Below are positions 1 to 10,214 of a DNA stretch of 64,000 nucleotides, in pieces (the first letter of the stretch is position 1; each line of letters starts with the position of its first letter). Location of the stretch: NCBI RefSeq assembly GCF_013282095.1, contig NZ_BLTJ01000015.1, positions 39,698 to 103,697 on the forward strand. The letters run 5' to 3'. The notes below the pieces were generated by a model. It did not search any database, was not told the origin of the DNA, and worked only from the letters and a program-made list of their open reading frames with translations. Source of the stretch: Enterocloster alcoholdehydrogenati. Lineage in GTDB: Bacteria; Bacillota; Clostridia; Lachnospirales; Lachnospiraceae. Position numbers and translations under genes: made by a program.

Positions 1-87
1 AGGGATGAATTAGCAGATCGGTATTTCAGAAATGCAGATGTGTATTTTTCATACGGCGCATTGGAGGAAGGCCTTTTGGGAGAATGA
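1..87 (+). CDS. C-terminal end of an unidentified protein (partial)
   Basis: An open frame runs from base 1 to a TGA at 85-87 and encodes the last 28 residues of a protein that begins outside the window. The tail is rich in acidic and aromatic residues and ends in LLGE. It lies 30 bp upstream of the phosphotriesterase-like gene, on the same strand, so it is probably an earlier member of the yhf-like operon. In E. coli that operon also has regulator and transporter genes (yhfZ, yhfT, yhfU), but the tail is too short to assign. Confidence 0.55.
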   Translation, partial: RDELADRYFRNADVYFSYGALEEGLLGE

Positions 88-117
88 ATAAAAACATCAT
101 AAAGTGACGGAGTGAGG

Positions 118-1008
118 ATGAGACTGACAGATGGCTATACATTGATGCATGAGCACGTAACAATTGATTTGTCTGGTGTAAAGGGAGATGAGGATTGCCG
201 CCTTGACTGCCTGGATGAAACAATAGAGGAATTTAGACGTCTGTATGCATTTGGAGTAAGAAACATATTAGATGTGACCAATCTGGGAATGGGAAGGAAT
301 GTAGAATATGTCAGGAAGGTTTCAGAAAAAACAGGGATCCATATTCTTACTGCTACAGGATTTTACAAGGAACCGTTTTTCCCTGATTATGTGTATACGA
401 AGTCGGTGCAGGAACTGGCGCAGATTATGGAAATGGAACTGAACGCGGGATTAAAAGAGGCCACAGGCTGCGATATCCATGCAGCTGTAATCGGCGAATT
501 TGGAACAGGCAAAAATCGCATGACACCCACGGAAAAAAAGGTATTTGATGCAGCGGCAATCGCAGCGAAGAAAACGGGAGCGCGAGTCACCACTCATACT
601 ACCCTGGGAACGTTTGGAGAAGAGCAGGCGGACTATCTGATCTCTCACGGAGTAAAACCGGAAAATATTATTATAGGCCATATGGATCTGTCACAGAATA
701 TGGATATAATTTTTTCCGTTTTGAAAAAGGGAGTTAATATAGGGTTTGACACCATCGGAAAAACAAACTATTGCCCGGATGCATTCCGGGCGGAGGCGCT
801 GAGACAGATTGCGAAAAAGGAAATGCTTTCACAGGTAGTCCTTTCTATGGATATAACCAGAAAGTCTCATCTGTCATACAGGGGCGGAATTGGATACTCC
901 TATCTGTTTGAGAAATTTATTCCGCTTTTATTAAAGGAAGGGTTCACACAGGCACAGATCGATATGCTTTTAAAAGAAAATCCCAGACGGATTCTTCTTA
1001 CACCATAA
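118..1008 (+). CDS. php: Phosphotriesterase-family hydrolase (PHP/YhfV-like)
   Basis: Metal-dependent hydrolase of the amidohydrolase superfamily, 296 residues if started at the ATG at 118. That start has GGAG five bases upstream; a GTG two codons earlier (112) is also open. The metal ligands of the family are visible: HEH at residues 11-13, a bridging Glu in GEFGTG (residue 127) where most phosphotriesterases have a carboxylated Lys, His residues in TTHTT and IIGHMD, and Asp245 in SMDITR. The Glu bridge is typical of the E. coli PHP branch, whose physiological substrate is not established; a lactone or carboxylic ester is possible. It is the first complete gene of a four-gene run that continues 16 bp downstream with a YhfS-like enzyme. 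Confidence 0.85.
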   Translation: MRLTDGYTLMHEHVTIDLSGVKGDEDCRLDCLDETIEEFRRLYAFGVRNILDVTNLGMGRNVEYVRKVSEKTGIHILTATGFYKEPFFPDYVYTKSVQELAQIMEMELNAGLKEATGCDIHAAVIGEFGTGKNRMTPTEKKVFDAAAIAAKKTGARVTTHTTLGTFGEEQADYLISHGVKPENIIIGHMDLSQNMDIIFSVLKKGVNIGFDTIGKTNYCPDAFRAEALRQIAKKEMLSQVVLSMDITRKSHLSYRGGIGYSYLFEKFIPLLLKEGFTQAQIDMLLKENPRRILLTP

Positions 1009-1024
1009 AAAGGGAGGGGCATAT

Positions 1025-2119
1025 ATGCAGACGTATCCATTAAGCAGTCTGTCTCTTGAAGAAGCTGTAAAACTTCAGTTCAGAGTGACGGATTGTATAA
1101 CAAGAGAATTTAAAGGACATGAAATTCTGAACAGGGGAGATATGGGGGTAGTTCCCGGACTGAATAAGCCGATTACTACCAATCGGGCAGAAAAGGTAAT
1201 TGCGCGTATTTTTGATGCAGAGGCGTGTATGCTGGTTAGAGGAGCCGGCAGTGGAGCCATACGGCTCGGACTGCATTCTATTTTAAAATGTGGAGATAAG
1301 ATCCTAATACACAAAGCTCCTGTATACAGCACAACCAGGACTTCCTTTGAAATGCTGGGCCTGATACAGGTAGAAGCGGATTTTAATGATTTGTCTCAGC
1401 TTGGGGAAGTTTTAAAGGATAATCCGGATATCAAGGGGGCTTTGGTGCAGTACACCAGACAGAAACTGGATGACAGTTACGATATGGAGGAGGTGGTACG
1501 GACTATCAAGAGGATTCGAGATATTCCGATTTTAACCGATGATAATTATGCAGCAATGAAGGTTAGGTATATTGGCGTGCAGTGCGGTGCAGATCTATCC
1601 TGCTTTTCATCATTTAAACTGTTAGGGCCGGAAGGAATAGGGATTATTGTAGGAAAAGAGAAGTACATAAAACTTCTGGTGGAAGAAAATTATTCTGGAG
1701 GAATGCAGACCCAGGGGCATGAGGCGCTGGACGTGCTTTATGGGCTGACATATGCGCCAGTGGCGCTGGCAGTCCAGGCCCAGGTGAATGAGGAATGTGT
1801 AAAAAGGCTTAAAGGCGGAGAGATCCCGCAGGTAAAAGACGTATATTTGGCAAATGCCCAGTCAAAGGTACTTTTAATTGAATTTAAGGAAGATATTGCA
1901 GAACGGGTGCTGTTGGAGGCAGAAAAACTCGGCGCGGCTCCAAATCCGGTGGGAGCAGAGTCTAAATATGAAATAGCGCCCATGTTTTATCGGGTGTCGG
2001 GTACTGTCCGAAAAATTGATCCTGGACTGGAGCGTCGTATGATACGGGTTAATCCCATGCGCGCGGGAGCGGATACAATTTTAAGAATTATAAAGGAATC
2101 TGTAGAAAGGGTGAAGTAA
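1025..2119 (+). CDS. yhfS: YhfS-like PLP-dependent aminotransferase-family protein
   Basis: A 364-residue fold-type I PLP enzyme resembling E. coli YhfS. The cofactor-binding region is recognisable: a GAGSGA loop near residue 79, DDNYAA in the middle, and the likely Schiff-base lysine Lys198 in SSFKLLGPEG. An AGGGAGGGG ribosome site precedes the ATG. The stop is immediately followed by the YhfX-like start, so translation is probably coupled. The reaction is not known; neighbours suggest an amino-sugar-like or D-amino-acid-derived substrate, but this is inference from context only. Confidence 0.8.
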   Translation: MQTYPLSSLSLEEAVKLQFRVTDCITREFKGHEILNRGDMGVVPGLNKPITTNRAEKVIARIFDAEACMLVRGAGSGAIRLGLHSILKCGDKILIHKAPVYSTTRTSFEMLGLIQVEADFNDLSQLGEVLKDNPDIKGALVQYTRQKLDDSYDMEEVVRTIKRIRDIPILTDDNYAAMKVRYIGVQCGADLSCFSSFKLLGPEGIGIIVGKEKYIKLLVEENYSGGMQTQGHEALDVLYGLTYAPVALAVQAQVNEECVKRLKGGEIPQVKDVYLANAQSKVLLIEFKEDIAERVLLEAEKLGAAPNPVGAESKYEIAPMFYRVSGTVRKIDPGLERRMIRVNPMRAGADTILRIIKESVERVK

Positions 2120-3283
2120 ATGTTTCTTGACCAGACAATCCGTACAAATAGTAAATTGGTGGAAACGGCATTTCTCCTTCATCAGGGCGGTCATATACTT
2201 CCAGACACATATGTAGTAGATGTGGATATGTTTTTGGAAAATGCGCGCAGGCTGCTTCAAAAGGCAGAAAAAAATCATATCAGGCTGTATTTTATGTTAA
2301 AACAGATGGGTAGAAATCCTTATCTTGCAAAGGCATTGATAGAAATGGGTTACCCAGGTGCAGTAACTGTGGACTTTAGAGAAGCTATGGTAATGATGCA
2401 GCATCATATTCCCATAGGAAATGCAGGCCATCTGGTACAGGTTCCCAGGGCAATGGTTAAAAAACTACTGGAGTATGGGCCAGAGGTAATAACTGTATAT
2501 TCACGTGAAAAGATTCGTCAGATTGAAAATGCAGCATCAGAGCTTCAATGCCGACAAGCCCTAATGCTGCGGGTATATAGTGATCATGATATGGTATATT
2601 CCGGACAGACGGCAGGATTCCAGCTGGATGAACTAAAGGAAACGGCCGCCTGGATCAGGAAAGAATGCCCTCACCTTGACATAAAAGGCGTAACCTCCTT
2701 TCCCTGTTATCTTTACAATGAAGCGGAAGCGAAAATACTTCCGACCCCCAATCTGGAAACAGTGAAGCGTGCGGCAGAAATACTTAAGGTTTGCGGGGCG
2801 GAAATATCGTTCGTTAATACTCCGTCTGCTACCTGCTGCCATACCATTGACCAGATGTTAAAATTTGGCGGGAATTGCGGGGAGCCTGGACACGGGCTAA
2901 GCGGAACAACACCGATGCATTCCCGAAAGGAGATGGAAGAAAAGCCGGCGGTTGTATATGTCAGTGAGATTTCACATAATTTTATGGGAAATGCATATTG
3001 CTTTGGAGGCGGACATTACAGGCGCTCCCATGTAAAAAAGGTGCTGGTAGGGACCGGGCTTGAAAACAGCAGAGAACTTACCGTAATACCGCCGTCTGAT
3101 GAGAGTATTGACTATCATTTCGGCATAACGGACAAGTGTGCAGTAGGGGATACGGCAGTTATGGCATTCCGGTTCCAGATATTTGTTACAAGAAGCGATG
3201 TGGCATTAGTAAAGGGGATACAGGAAGGAAATCCTGTAATTGTCGGCATTTATGATAGCCAGGGAAGAAGGAAGGATCTATAG
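2120..3283 (+). CDS. yhfX: YhfX-like alanine racemase N-terminal-type PLP enzyme
   Basis: A 387-residue protein resembling E. coli YhfX, which has a TIM-barrel PLP domain of the alanine racemase type. Lys61 in the FMLKQMG motif is the likely PLP lysine. A Gly-rich stretch (FGGNCGEPGHG) and a FGGGHYRR motif lie further on, as expected for phosphate or substrate contacts. The ATG at 2120 follows the yhfS stop directly, and the TAG stop shares one base with the GTG start of the next gene. It is probably a racemase or epimerase acting in the same pathway as its neighbours; no substrate is known. Confidence 0.8.
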   Translation: MFLDQTIRTNSKLVETAFLLHQGGHILPDTYVVDVDMFLENARRLLQKAEKNHIRLYFMLKQMGRNPYLAKALIEMGYPGAVTVDFREAMVMMQHHIPIGNAGHLVQVPRAMVKKLLEYGPEVITVYSREKIRQIENAASELQCRQALMLRVYSDHDMVYSGQTAGFQLDELKETAAWIRKECPHLDIKGVTSFPCYLYNEAEAKILPTPNLETVKRAAEILKVCGAEISFVNTPSATCCHTIDQMLKFGGNCGEPGHGLSGTTPMHSRKEMEEKPAVVYVSEISHNFMGNAYCFGGGHYRRSHVKKVLVGTGLENSRELTVIPPSDESIDYHFGITDKCAVGDTAVMAFRFQIFVTRSDVALVKGIQEGNPVIVGIYDSQGRRKDL

Positions 3284-4494
3284 TGAAGAGGTTTGTTGTA
3301 CTGGTTCTGGATGGATTTGGAATAGGGGCAATGAAGGATACGGCAGAAACGAGGCCGGGAGACGAGAGGGCAGACACATTGGGGAGTATTTTGAAGGACT
3401 TTCCGCAGATGAACCTCCCAAATCTGGAACGGCTCGGACTTATGAATGCCTACGGAAAAGAAAGCAGCCAAATGAAAAGGTCGGATGGAGCCAATTTTGG
3501 AAAGGCAGAGCTGATGCATTTTGGCGCAGACACGTTTATGGGGCATCAGGAAATTATGGGTACACAGCCTAGAAAGCCAGCGATTCATCCTTTTCAGGAG
3601 AGTGCAGATATTGTAGCGGCCCATCTGAGGGAATATGGGCATAAAGTAAACATCATTGAAAAACAGGGTTTGAGATATGTGCTTTGTGATGACTATGTGA
3701 CAATAGCCGATAATCTGGAAGCGGATTTGGGAATGTGTTACAACGTAACAGCGCCTTTAGATTTTATATCGTTTGAAAGGGAATGTGAGATTGGGAGGCT
3801 GGTGCGGGAGGTTGTGACAGTAGGACGCGTGATTGTATTTGGTGGGATTGGAAATACAATGGCAGATCTGTGGAATGCGGAAGAGATTAGAAATGGTCAG
3901 TTTATTGGAATAGCTTCAGCAAAATCAAGATCATATGAGAGAGGATACCAATGTATCCATATGGGGTATGGGGTTGATGAATCGGTACAGGTTCCTGTAT
4001 GTCTTACAGATATGGGGATAGCTGTTACGTTAATCGGAAAAGTAGCCGACATTGTGCAAAATGCAGGCGGTAAACGTATCTCATGTGTTCCCACAAAAGA
4101 GTGTATCAGATATACTCTGGAAGAATTTAAAAGTATGGAAACAGGATTTATCTGCACAAATATACAGGAAACAGATCTGGCGGGCCATTCCCAATCATCA
4201 GGAAAATATAAAGAGATCTTGGAAACGGCGGATCGGGGAATCGGGGAACTGATTTCAAATTTTACAGATAACGATATCCTTGTAGTTATGGCGGATCATG
4301 GAAATGATCCAGACATAGGACATAGTAAGCATACACGAGAGTGTGTGCCCCTGCTTGTATACAAAAAGGGAATCAGCGGAAAGCGTCTGGGAGTCAGAAA
4401 AACACTTTCGGATGTAGGAGCAAGTGTATGTGATTATTTTGGTGTAAGAGCGCCCCAAAATGGCTGTTCCTTTATGGACTGCCTGCTTAAATAA
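3283..4494 (+). CDS. yhfW: YhfW-like phosphopentomutase-family enzyme
   Basis: A 403-residue metalloenzyme of the alkaline phosphatase/phosphopentomutase superfamily, close in length to E. coli YhfW. The metal-binding and catalytic signature is present: LDGFGIG near the N-terminus, a probable catalytic Thr84 in DTFMGHQE, ETDLAGHSQ and MADHGNDPD towards the C-terminus, and a final GHSKHTRE. It starts at a GTG overlapping the previous stop by one base. Phosphopentomutases move phosphate between positions 1 and 5 of ribose or deoxyribose; the YhfW branch may act on a different sugar phosphate. It is the last gene of the operon, with a terminator about 55 bp downstream. Confidence 0.85.
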   Translation: MKRFVVLVLDGFGIGAMKDTAETRPGDERADTLGSILKDFPQMNLPNLERLGLMNAYGKESSQMKRSDGANFGKAELMHFGADTFMGHQEIMGTQPRKPAIHPFQESADIVAAHLREYGHKVNIIEKQGLRYVLCDDYVTIADNLEADLGMCYNVTAPLDFISFERECEIGRLVREVVTVGRVIVFGGIGNTMADLWNAEEIRNGQFIGIASAKSRSYERGYQCIHMGYGVDESVQVPVCLTDMGIAVTLIGKVADIVQNAGGKRISCVPTKECIRYTLEEFKSMETGFICTNIQETDLAGHSQSSGKYKEILETADRGIGELISNFTDNDILVVMADHGNDPDIGHSKHTRECVPLLVYKKGISGKRLGVRKTLSDVGASVCDYFGVRAPQNGCSFMDCLLK

Positions 4495-4547
4495 AAATCA
4501 GTTTTGCAGATTCTGCCTTTACTAAAAAATGGAAGAAGAAAGTTTTG

Positions 4548-4580
4548 TCGGTGGTCAGAGATGGCCGCCGATTTTATTTT
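4548..4580 (+). terminator. Rho-independent terminator of the yhf-like operon
   Basis: A 9-bp stem (4548-4556 with 4563-4571, two G-U pairs) closes a six-base loop and is followed by TTTTATTTT. Confidence 0.75.
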
Positions 4581-4690
4581 CTGTTTTTACACACACATTG
4601 GCAGATGATGTGAAAATCTTCTTTTCCTGATCGGTTACACAGGTTAGATAACAGGTTCAGTAAAAAATCCCCATTTATTAAAAAAATAAA

Positions 4691-4719
4691 TTGAAAACAA
4701 AAAAAATTCCTGATATACT
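4691..4719 (+). promoter_or_regulatory. Vegetative-type promoter for the M60 peptidase gene
   Basis: TTGAAA (4691-4696) and TATACT (4714-4719) are separated by exactly 17 bp, and the M60 gene begins about 50 bp downstream. An A-rich stretch lies around the promoter. Confidence 0.7.
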
Positions 4720-4769
4720 AAATTGTTTTTGGTTACAAATGCGATACAAAAAAGGAGAAAAAAGCAGAA

Positions 4770-7700
4770 ATGAAACGACAACTAGTATGTTTGCTGGCTG
4801 CCTGGATCGGCCTGCAGCTTCCGCTTGGCGCATTAAACGCCTACGGAGCGCAGCTGCCGGAATCTGCACAACAGATGGAAACACAGGCGGAAAATGACCT
4901 GTCTCAGGATGGGAACCAGACCAAAGAAGAAGATTCGGCAGAAGGTTCTGGAGAGGAGCATTTTACCGCTACTTCATCGGAGGCCCACCGTCAGGAGGAC
5001 GAAGAGGACGCATCCGACACAGACATTGTTCCGATCGCCAGCCCCAGTCAGCCCACAAAGCCTCAAAATGAGCACAGGGGCGCAGTAACAGTAGAGATCC
5101 GCACTATTCTTCCGGTGAAATCCGCTGTGGATTTTGAGATTGAACTGAACGAAAAAGTATCCAGAAAGGCAAGATCCAGTGAAGATTCGGAAGTCTTTCA
5201 GGAGTCGGCGCAGATCAGCCTGCTGCCCCAGGAAGACTCAGAAGAGTCAGAGATAGGAAAAGGCACATTTGAGAATCTTCCTGCCGGAACCTATGAGCTG
5301 TCGGTAACAGCCGAAGGATATCTGCCCTATGAGCAGACCATAGAGGTAAAGGATGATACCTGCAAGATCATGCTTTTAAATGACTATGGCGACTATGAGT
5401 ATTCTTCCTCCGCCCATCCTGGAATGATTCGTATGGGAGATGTAAATGGAAGCGGCGTCATCGACAAAGACGATCTGGATGATCTGGTGGACGCCGTTTA
5501 TGAAGGCGGAATCACAGGTATGGATGAGGAAGGCATGGACTTAAACCGGGATGGCGAAGTGGATCTTACGGATCTTCAGTATTTTGCCAGCCTGTATACC
5601 GGAAAAGAGGGAAGTGATAATAAATATCCCGCATCTACGATAGAGCGTTCCATCACGATTCAGGAGGGAGATGTAAAGCTTGCATCTTCCAGTGATGCCG
5701 TACGGGTAGAAGGTTCGGTAGACGACCTTTTTAATAAGGAAAATGACACTTCTGTCACTCTGGAGCGGGAGGATACGGATCAGCCTATTTCTGAGGAGTA
5801 TCCCGTGGAACTGGAACTGGATCTGTCGGCCAGACCCGTTACGGCCGGAGGACTTGTGATCCAGTCGCCGGAGGATTCTGAGGGAGCCATCAGTACTGGA
5901 GAGGTAGAGGTGGAGACCACCGACGGATCGGTGATCACTGCCAAGATCACTCGGTACGCAAATGGTAAAAAGAGCCGTTCGGTTCGATCTGCTGCCGCTG
6001 AAGCGGTGATAGATTCTGACGGTTCCATTCTGATTACCTTAAAGGATCAGAAACCAGTGAAAAAGGTACGGATTCGGATAACAGGAACCGTATCGGAAGG
6101 AAATCTGGCAGAGATCAGCCAGGTAGAATTTCTGGGCGATATGAAGGATCGGATTCCGCCGCCAGTGCAGAATATTCCTGAGAATGTAAGCGCACAGATT
6201 GGAAGCAGAGAATTTACGCTTACCTGGAAAAAAGAGGTAAATGTCACCGGCTACGAGGTTTCCATTACAAATGGAGGCCGTACGGAGATTCTGGAAACGT
6301 CAGAAAATACGCTGACAGTAAACGGATTTAACGAAAAAGAGCTTATAAATTATGAGACGTATCTGGTAAAAGTACGGTCTGTCAACGGAAACTGGAAGAG
6401 CAGCTACAGCGCGCAGATCTCCGTTATGCCTGAGCCTGACGGTCCGCCGCCTGCACCGGAGAATATCTCCATTGAGGGCGGTTATAAGAGCCTTCATGTA
6501 TCATGGAAGAAGATGGATGATACAAAGACATACAGTCTTTTCTACCGCCAGGCAGGAACCGAAGAGTTTAAAGCGGTGGATGACCTGACGGGAACCAGTA
6601 CGACCATAAGCGGTCTGGAGGATAAGGCGCAGTATGAGATTTATATGATCGGTCACAATCCTCTGGGAGACAGCCCCCATTCGGCAATGTATTGCGGCAG
6701 CACGATTACGGTAGAGGCGGCAAAGATGCCTGCATACCGGCTGATCAATGTGGGGCCGAAAGAAGGCCAGTCTATGACGGATCATATTAAAGAGGTATCC
6801 ATTGTAGCCGGATCTGTGACAAATGCGGCCGGAGATCTTGTAGACGGGGATCCTTATTCCTGCTGGGAGTTCAATGACTGGGATTCCGGCGGTGTTTATA
6901 AAAACTACCGCGGCCCCATTGTAACCCTGGATCAGTCCTATACAATGGACACCATCGCCTTTATTGCAGGCCCCAATCAGAAAGCGAACTTTAGGGAATA
7001 CTGCATCAGAGCCTGGGATGGGGAGGGAAGCGAACCGCAGATTATAAAAGGCCGTCTGTCCCTTCAGCCAAGTCTTGATAAAAACGGAAAAAATTACTAC
7101 GAATTTATTGCAAATAAGCCGTTTACGGCAGACAAGGTTCAGATCAATCTGTCAGTGCCAAGCAATAATAATTATATGAGCATAGCAGAGCTGCGTTTTT
7201 ATGAGTATGATGTCCTCTTAAATGACGTATTTGCACTGTATACGGATGATCTTCACCTGACCCTTCAAAACGGTGTTACCATGGACACCATCAATGCGCT
7301 GCGGGCGCGCGCAGATGAGGTGGATGAGATCAGCGGGGAAACCACTCCCAAGAGAGATCTGATCTTAAAGGAACTTGATACAGCGGAACAGATACTAAAG
7401 GATGGCACCGTTCAGAAGGTCATCTCAATAGACACTTCTGTTTCCAAAAAATATGACAGTCACATCACATTCAGCAGCGGACTGAACGCATGGCAGCCTT
7501 TGGGCACAGCGGCGCTGGCAGGTGAAAAGGTGATCATCTATGTAGGCGCTCCCGGAAAACAGCCCGGAGACGACACAAACCTGGATCTTTATGCTACTCA
7601 GTACCATGGGGAATACAGCCATTTCCAGACCAAGGCGGCAGACTTAAAGGTGGGAATCAACGAGATTACGATTCCAAAGGTTTCCAGCCTGGATACGGAA

Positions 7701-10190
7701 AAGGGAGGCGCTCTCTATGTGGAATATACGGGAAATGATCCCGGAGAGTCCTACGGAGTTCGTGTGAGCGGCGGATCTCAATACCCGATTTTAGACGTAA
7801 CAAAGGCTGCCACAGAGGATGAGCGCAGAGCGCTGGTGGATGCTTATGTGGCGGAGATGGCGGAATACGTAAGCCGGATCGAGGAGCTGCACAACGCAGA
7901 CGCGGACAGCGAAACCTCTCACAGCCGCATCTGCGGGCTGCCATATGATGAGAAAAACTGTATCCTGGGAGCAACGGATATTGTTCTGGATCAGGTGATG
8001 TATTCCGTTGCCATTCAGCCGTTGTACGAGGAACTGACAAAGAATGGTGAAACACAGGAGGAGGCCGCAGAACGGCTTTATCAGTCTCTTGCTGCCATGG
8101 ACGGAATGGTTCACCTGTTCTATCAGCACAAGGGATTAAGCGATAATCCTGTGGCAGGCGATACTACATATGAGAAAGACCGGTTGCCGGTCAGCCGGTT
8201 AAACATCCGTTATCAGAGAATGTTTGACGGAGCGTTTATGTATGCAGGCGGCCTTCACATTGGCATTGAATGGGATTCCGTAGGGCTGGTTGGCGGTTCT
8301 GTGCCTGTTGAGGCAGATGCAGACGGCAAGTATCAGAGCGGACGTTATTTTGGCTGGGGAATCGCTCACGAGATCGGCCATATCATCAATGAGGGCGCGT
8401 ATGCAGTGGCAGAGGTAACGAATAACTATTATGCCATCCTTGCTCAGGCAAAGGACACCAACGATTCCGTCCGCTTCAGCTATGAGGATGCCTACAGGAA
8501 GGTAACCTCCGGCACAAAGGGAGGAAGCAGCGACCAGCTGGGAATGTACTGGCAGCTTCATCTGGCGTATGACAATGGATTTAACTTTAAAACCTATGAG
8601 AATTATGAGGATCAGAGACAGAACCTGATCTATGCGAGAATTGATTCCTACGCAAGAGACATAAGCCGCGCCCCGGCACCGGGCGGCGTGAAGCTGACCT
8701 TAGACGGAGCCGATAAAGACAATAAGCTGATGCGTCTGGCCTGCGCGGCGGCAGAAAAGAATATCCTTGAATTTTTTGTCCGCTGGGGAATGACTCCGGA
8801 TGCAAAAACAAAGGAGTACGCAGCTCAGTTTAATAAAGAAGAGAGAGCCATTTACTATATCAATGACGCAGCCAGAGAGTACCGTGTAACAGACGGAACC
8901 AGCATTGCGGATTCTGTTAAGGTAAGCGTGACGGCAAAACAGGATGAAAAAGAGCCCAACCGTGTGACGCTGACCATGGAGGCCAGCGCTGAGGACGGAT
9001 CGGATATTGGAAAGGATCTGTTCGGTTATGAGATCACCCGTATCCAGCGCCGTTATGGCAAGGAAGAGCGCCAGGTAGTTGGCTTTACACAGACAGACAC
9101 ATTTACCGATGTGATCGGTTCCGTGAATAACCGGGTGGTCGGCTATGAGGTAAGAGGAATTGACTGGTGTATGGAACCCACAAAGCCCGGCCGTCTGGAA
9201 GATGAGATTCAGATTTCACATGACGGAAGTATGGATAAGTCTGGCTGGAAGATCACAGTAAATACCTGGTCAAAAGAGGATGAGGAAGTGACCGGAGAGG
9301 ATGAGGGCAATCTTTCCTGCTCTGATACCATCAGCAGCGCAAAGACCATGATTGACAATGACCGGAGTACTGTTTATGACGGAACAGTGAGAAAGACAGA
9401 GGACGCAGACGCCTCCAGGACGGAGGACGCCCAGGCTGTGATCTCCCTTGGCAGGACGGAAACCATTGCAGGCCTGAAATATACATATGAGGGAGATTCT
9501 CCTATTGAAAAGTACACCATATCCATCAGTGATGACGGCAGCGACTGGACAGAGATAAAATCTGGAACCTTCCGCCTGGAAAATGGAACGGCCACAGTTT
9601 ACTTTGATAAGGAAAACGACAGCCGGTACAATGTCTACGATGCAGCCTATGTAAGGCTTACGGCTGACGGCTCAGACCGCTTTGCGGCGGCAGAACTGGA
9701 TCTGCTGGCTCCGGTAGGAGACAAGGTAGAGCTGGATCAGATCGGAATCCTGGCAGAGGACGCGGTGTTTGAACACTCTGGAAATAACAGCAGCGGCGAT
9801 ACGGAAAGCGGAAAAACCATAATTCCTGAAAAATCCATCGTATTTACCGGCCGCTATAAAGGAAATCCGGCCTATAATATGGTTCTTCTCTATGATGCGT
9901 CCGGCAGCGCAGTAGGCGGAAAGGACAGCACAGGAGCCATTGTAGCGGATCAACTGATCCTGGCTCCTGATCCAAAAGACGGACAGCTGGGAGAGATCAC
10001 AGAGGGAACCTGGATCTACTATATCCGTCCAGAGGATCAGAACAGCCTGACTCTGCCGGACAAAGTACGGGCAGAGTTATACCGCACACAGGATGCCCAG
10101 ACCAATGACAAAGACCGTCTGGTCAGCGACACGAAGCTGATTTCCGTTCCCGAATCACTTCCTGAGATTACAATTACCAGCCAACCATAA
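4770..10190 (+). CDS. Secreted M60-family (enhancin-like) peptidase with dockerin and FN3 domains
   Basis: A very large (1806-residue) exported zinc peptidase. A signal peptide covers about residues 1-27. An acidic linker and a small beta-sandwich (about 95-200) are followed by a type I dockerin (about 222-277) with two EF-hand-like Ca-binding repeats, GDVNGSG and DLNRDGEVD. Two fibronectin type III domains lie at about 463-650, and a discoidin-like carbohydrate-binding domain at about 665-810. The M60 catalytic region carries HEIGH at 1200-1204 with the downstream Glu in NEGAYAVAE. A second discoidin-like domain follows at about 1510-1650. M60 peptidases of this type cut heavily glycosylated mucin-like proteins, so host mucin is the probable substrate. 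The dockerin implies docking to a cohesin; a cohesin-like protein is encoded 25 bp downstream. Confidence 0.85.
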   Translation: MKRQLVCLLAAWIGLQLPLGALNAYGAQLPESAQQMETQAENDLSQDGNQTKEEDSAEGSGEEHFTATSSEAHRQEDEEDASDTDIVPIASPSQPTKPQNEHRGAVTVEIRTILPVKSAVDFEIELNEKVSRKARSSEDSEVFQESAQISLLPQEDSEESEIGKGTFENLPAGTYELSVTAEGYLPYEQTIEVKDDTCKIMLLNDYGDYEYSSSAHPGMIRMGDVNGSGVIDKDDLDDLVDAVYEGGITGMDEEGMDLNRDGEVDLTDLQYFASLYTGKEGSDNKYPASTIERSITIQEGDVKLASSSDAVRVEGSVDDLFNKENDTSVTLEREDTDQPISEEYPVELELDLSARPVTAGGLVIQSPEDSEGAISTGEVEVETTDGSVITAKITRYANGKKSRSVRSAAAEAVIDSDGSILITLKDQKPVKKVRIRITGTVSEGNLAEISQVEFLGDMKDRIPPPVQNIPENVSAQIGSREFTLTWKKEVNVTGYEVSITNGGRTEILETSENTLTVNGFNEKELINYETYLVKVRSVNGNWKSSYSAQISVMPEPDGPPPAPENISIEGGYKSLHVSWKKMDDTKTYSLFYRQAGTEEFKAVDDLTGTSTTISGLEDKAQYEIYMIGHNPLGDSPHSAMYCGSTITVEAAKMPAYRLINVGPKEGQSMTDHIKEVSIVAGSVTNAAGDLVDGDPYSCWEFNDWDSGGVYKNYRGPIVTLDQSYTMDTIAFIAGPNQKANFREYCIRAWDGEGSEPQIIKGRLSLQPSLDKNGKNYYEFIANKPFTADKVQINLSVPSNNNYMSIAELRFYEYDVLLNDVFALYTDDLHLTLQNGVTMDTINALRARADEVDEISGETTPKRDLILKELDTAEQILKDGTVQKVISIDTSVSKKYDSHITFSSGLNAWQPLGTAALAGEKVIIYVGAPGKQPGDDTNLDLYATQYHGEYSHFQTKAADLKVGINEITIPKVSSLDTEKGGALYVEYTGNDPGESYGVRVSGGSQYPILDVTKAATEDERRALVDAYVAEMAEYVSRIEELHNADADSETSHSRICGLPYDEKNCILGATDIVLDQVMYSVAIQPLYEELTKNGETQEEAAERLYQSLAAMDGMVHLFYQHKGLSDNPVAGDTTYEKDRLPVSRLNIRYQRMFDGAFMYAGGLHIGIEWDSVGLVGGSVPVEADADGKYQSGRYFGWGIAHEIGHIINEGAYAVAEVTNNYYAILAQAKDTNDSVRFSYEDAYRKVTSGTKGGSSDQLGMYWQLHLAYDNGFNFKTYENYEDQRQNLIYARIDSYARDISRAPAPGGVKLTLDGADKDNKLMRLACAAAEKNILEFFVRWGMTPDAKTKEYAAQFNKEERAIYYINDAAREYRVTDGTSIADSVKVSVTAKQDEKEPNRVTLTMEASAEDGSDIGKDLFGYEITRIQRRYGKEERQVVGFTQTDTFTDVIGSVNNRVVGYEVRGIDWCMEPTKPGRLEDEIQISHDGSMDKSGWKITVNTWSKEDEEVTGEDEGNLSCSDTISSAKTMIDNDRSTVYDGTVRKTEDADASRTEDAQAVISLGRTETIAGLKYTYEGDSPIEKYTISISDDGSDWTEIKSGTFRLENGTATVYFDKENDSRYNVYDAAYVRLTADGSDRFAAAELDLLAPVGDKVELDQIGILAEDAVFEHSGNNSSGDTESGKTIIPEKSIVFTGRYKGNPAYNMVLLYDASGSAVGGKDSTGAIVADQLILAPDPKDGQLGEITEGTWIYYIRPEDQNSLTLPDKVRAELYRTQDAQTNDKDRLVSDTKLISVPESLPEITITSQP

Positions 10191-10214
10191 AATAATGGAG
10201 AAAAAGATAGAAAC

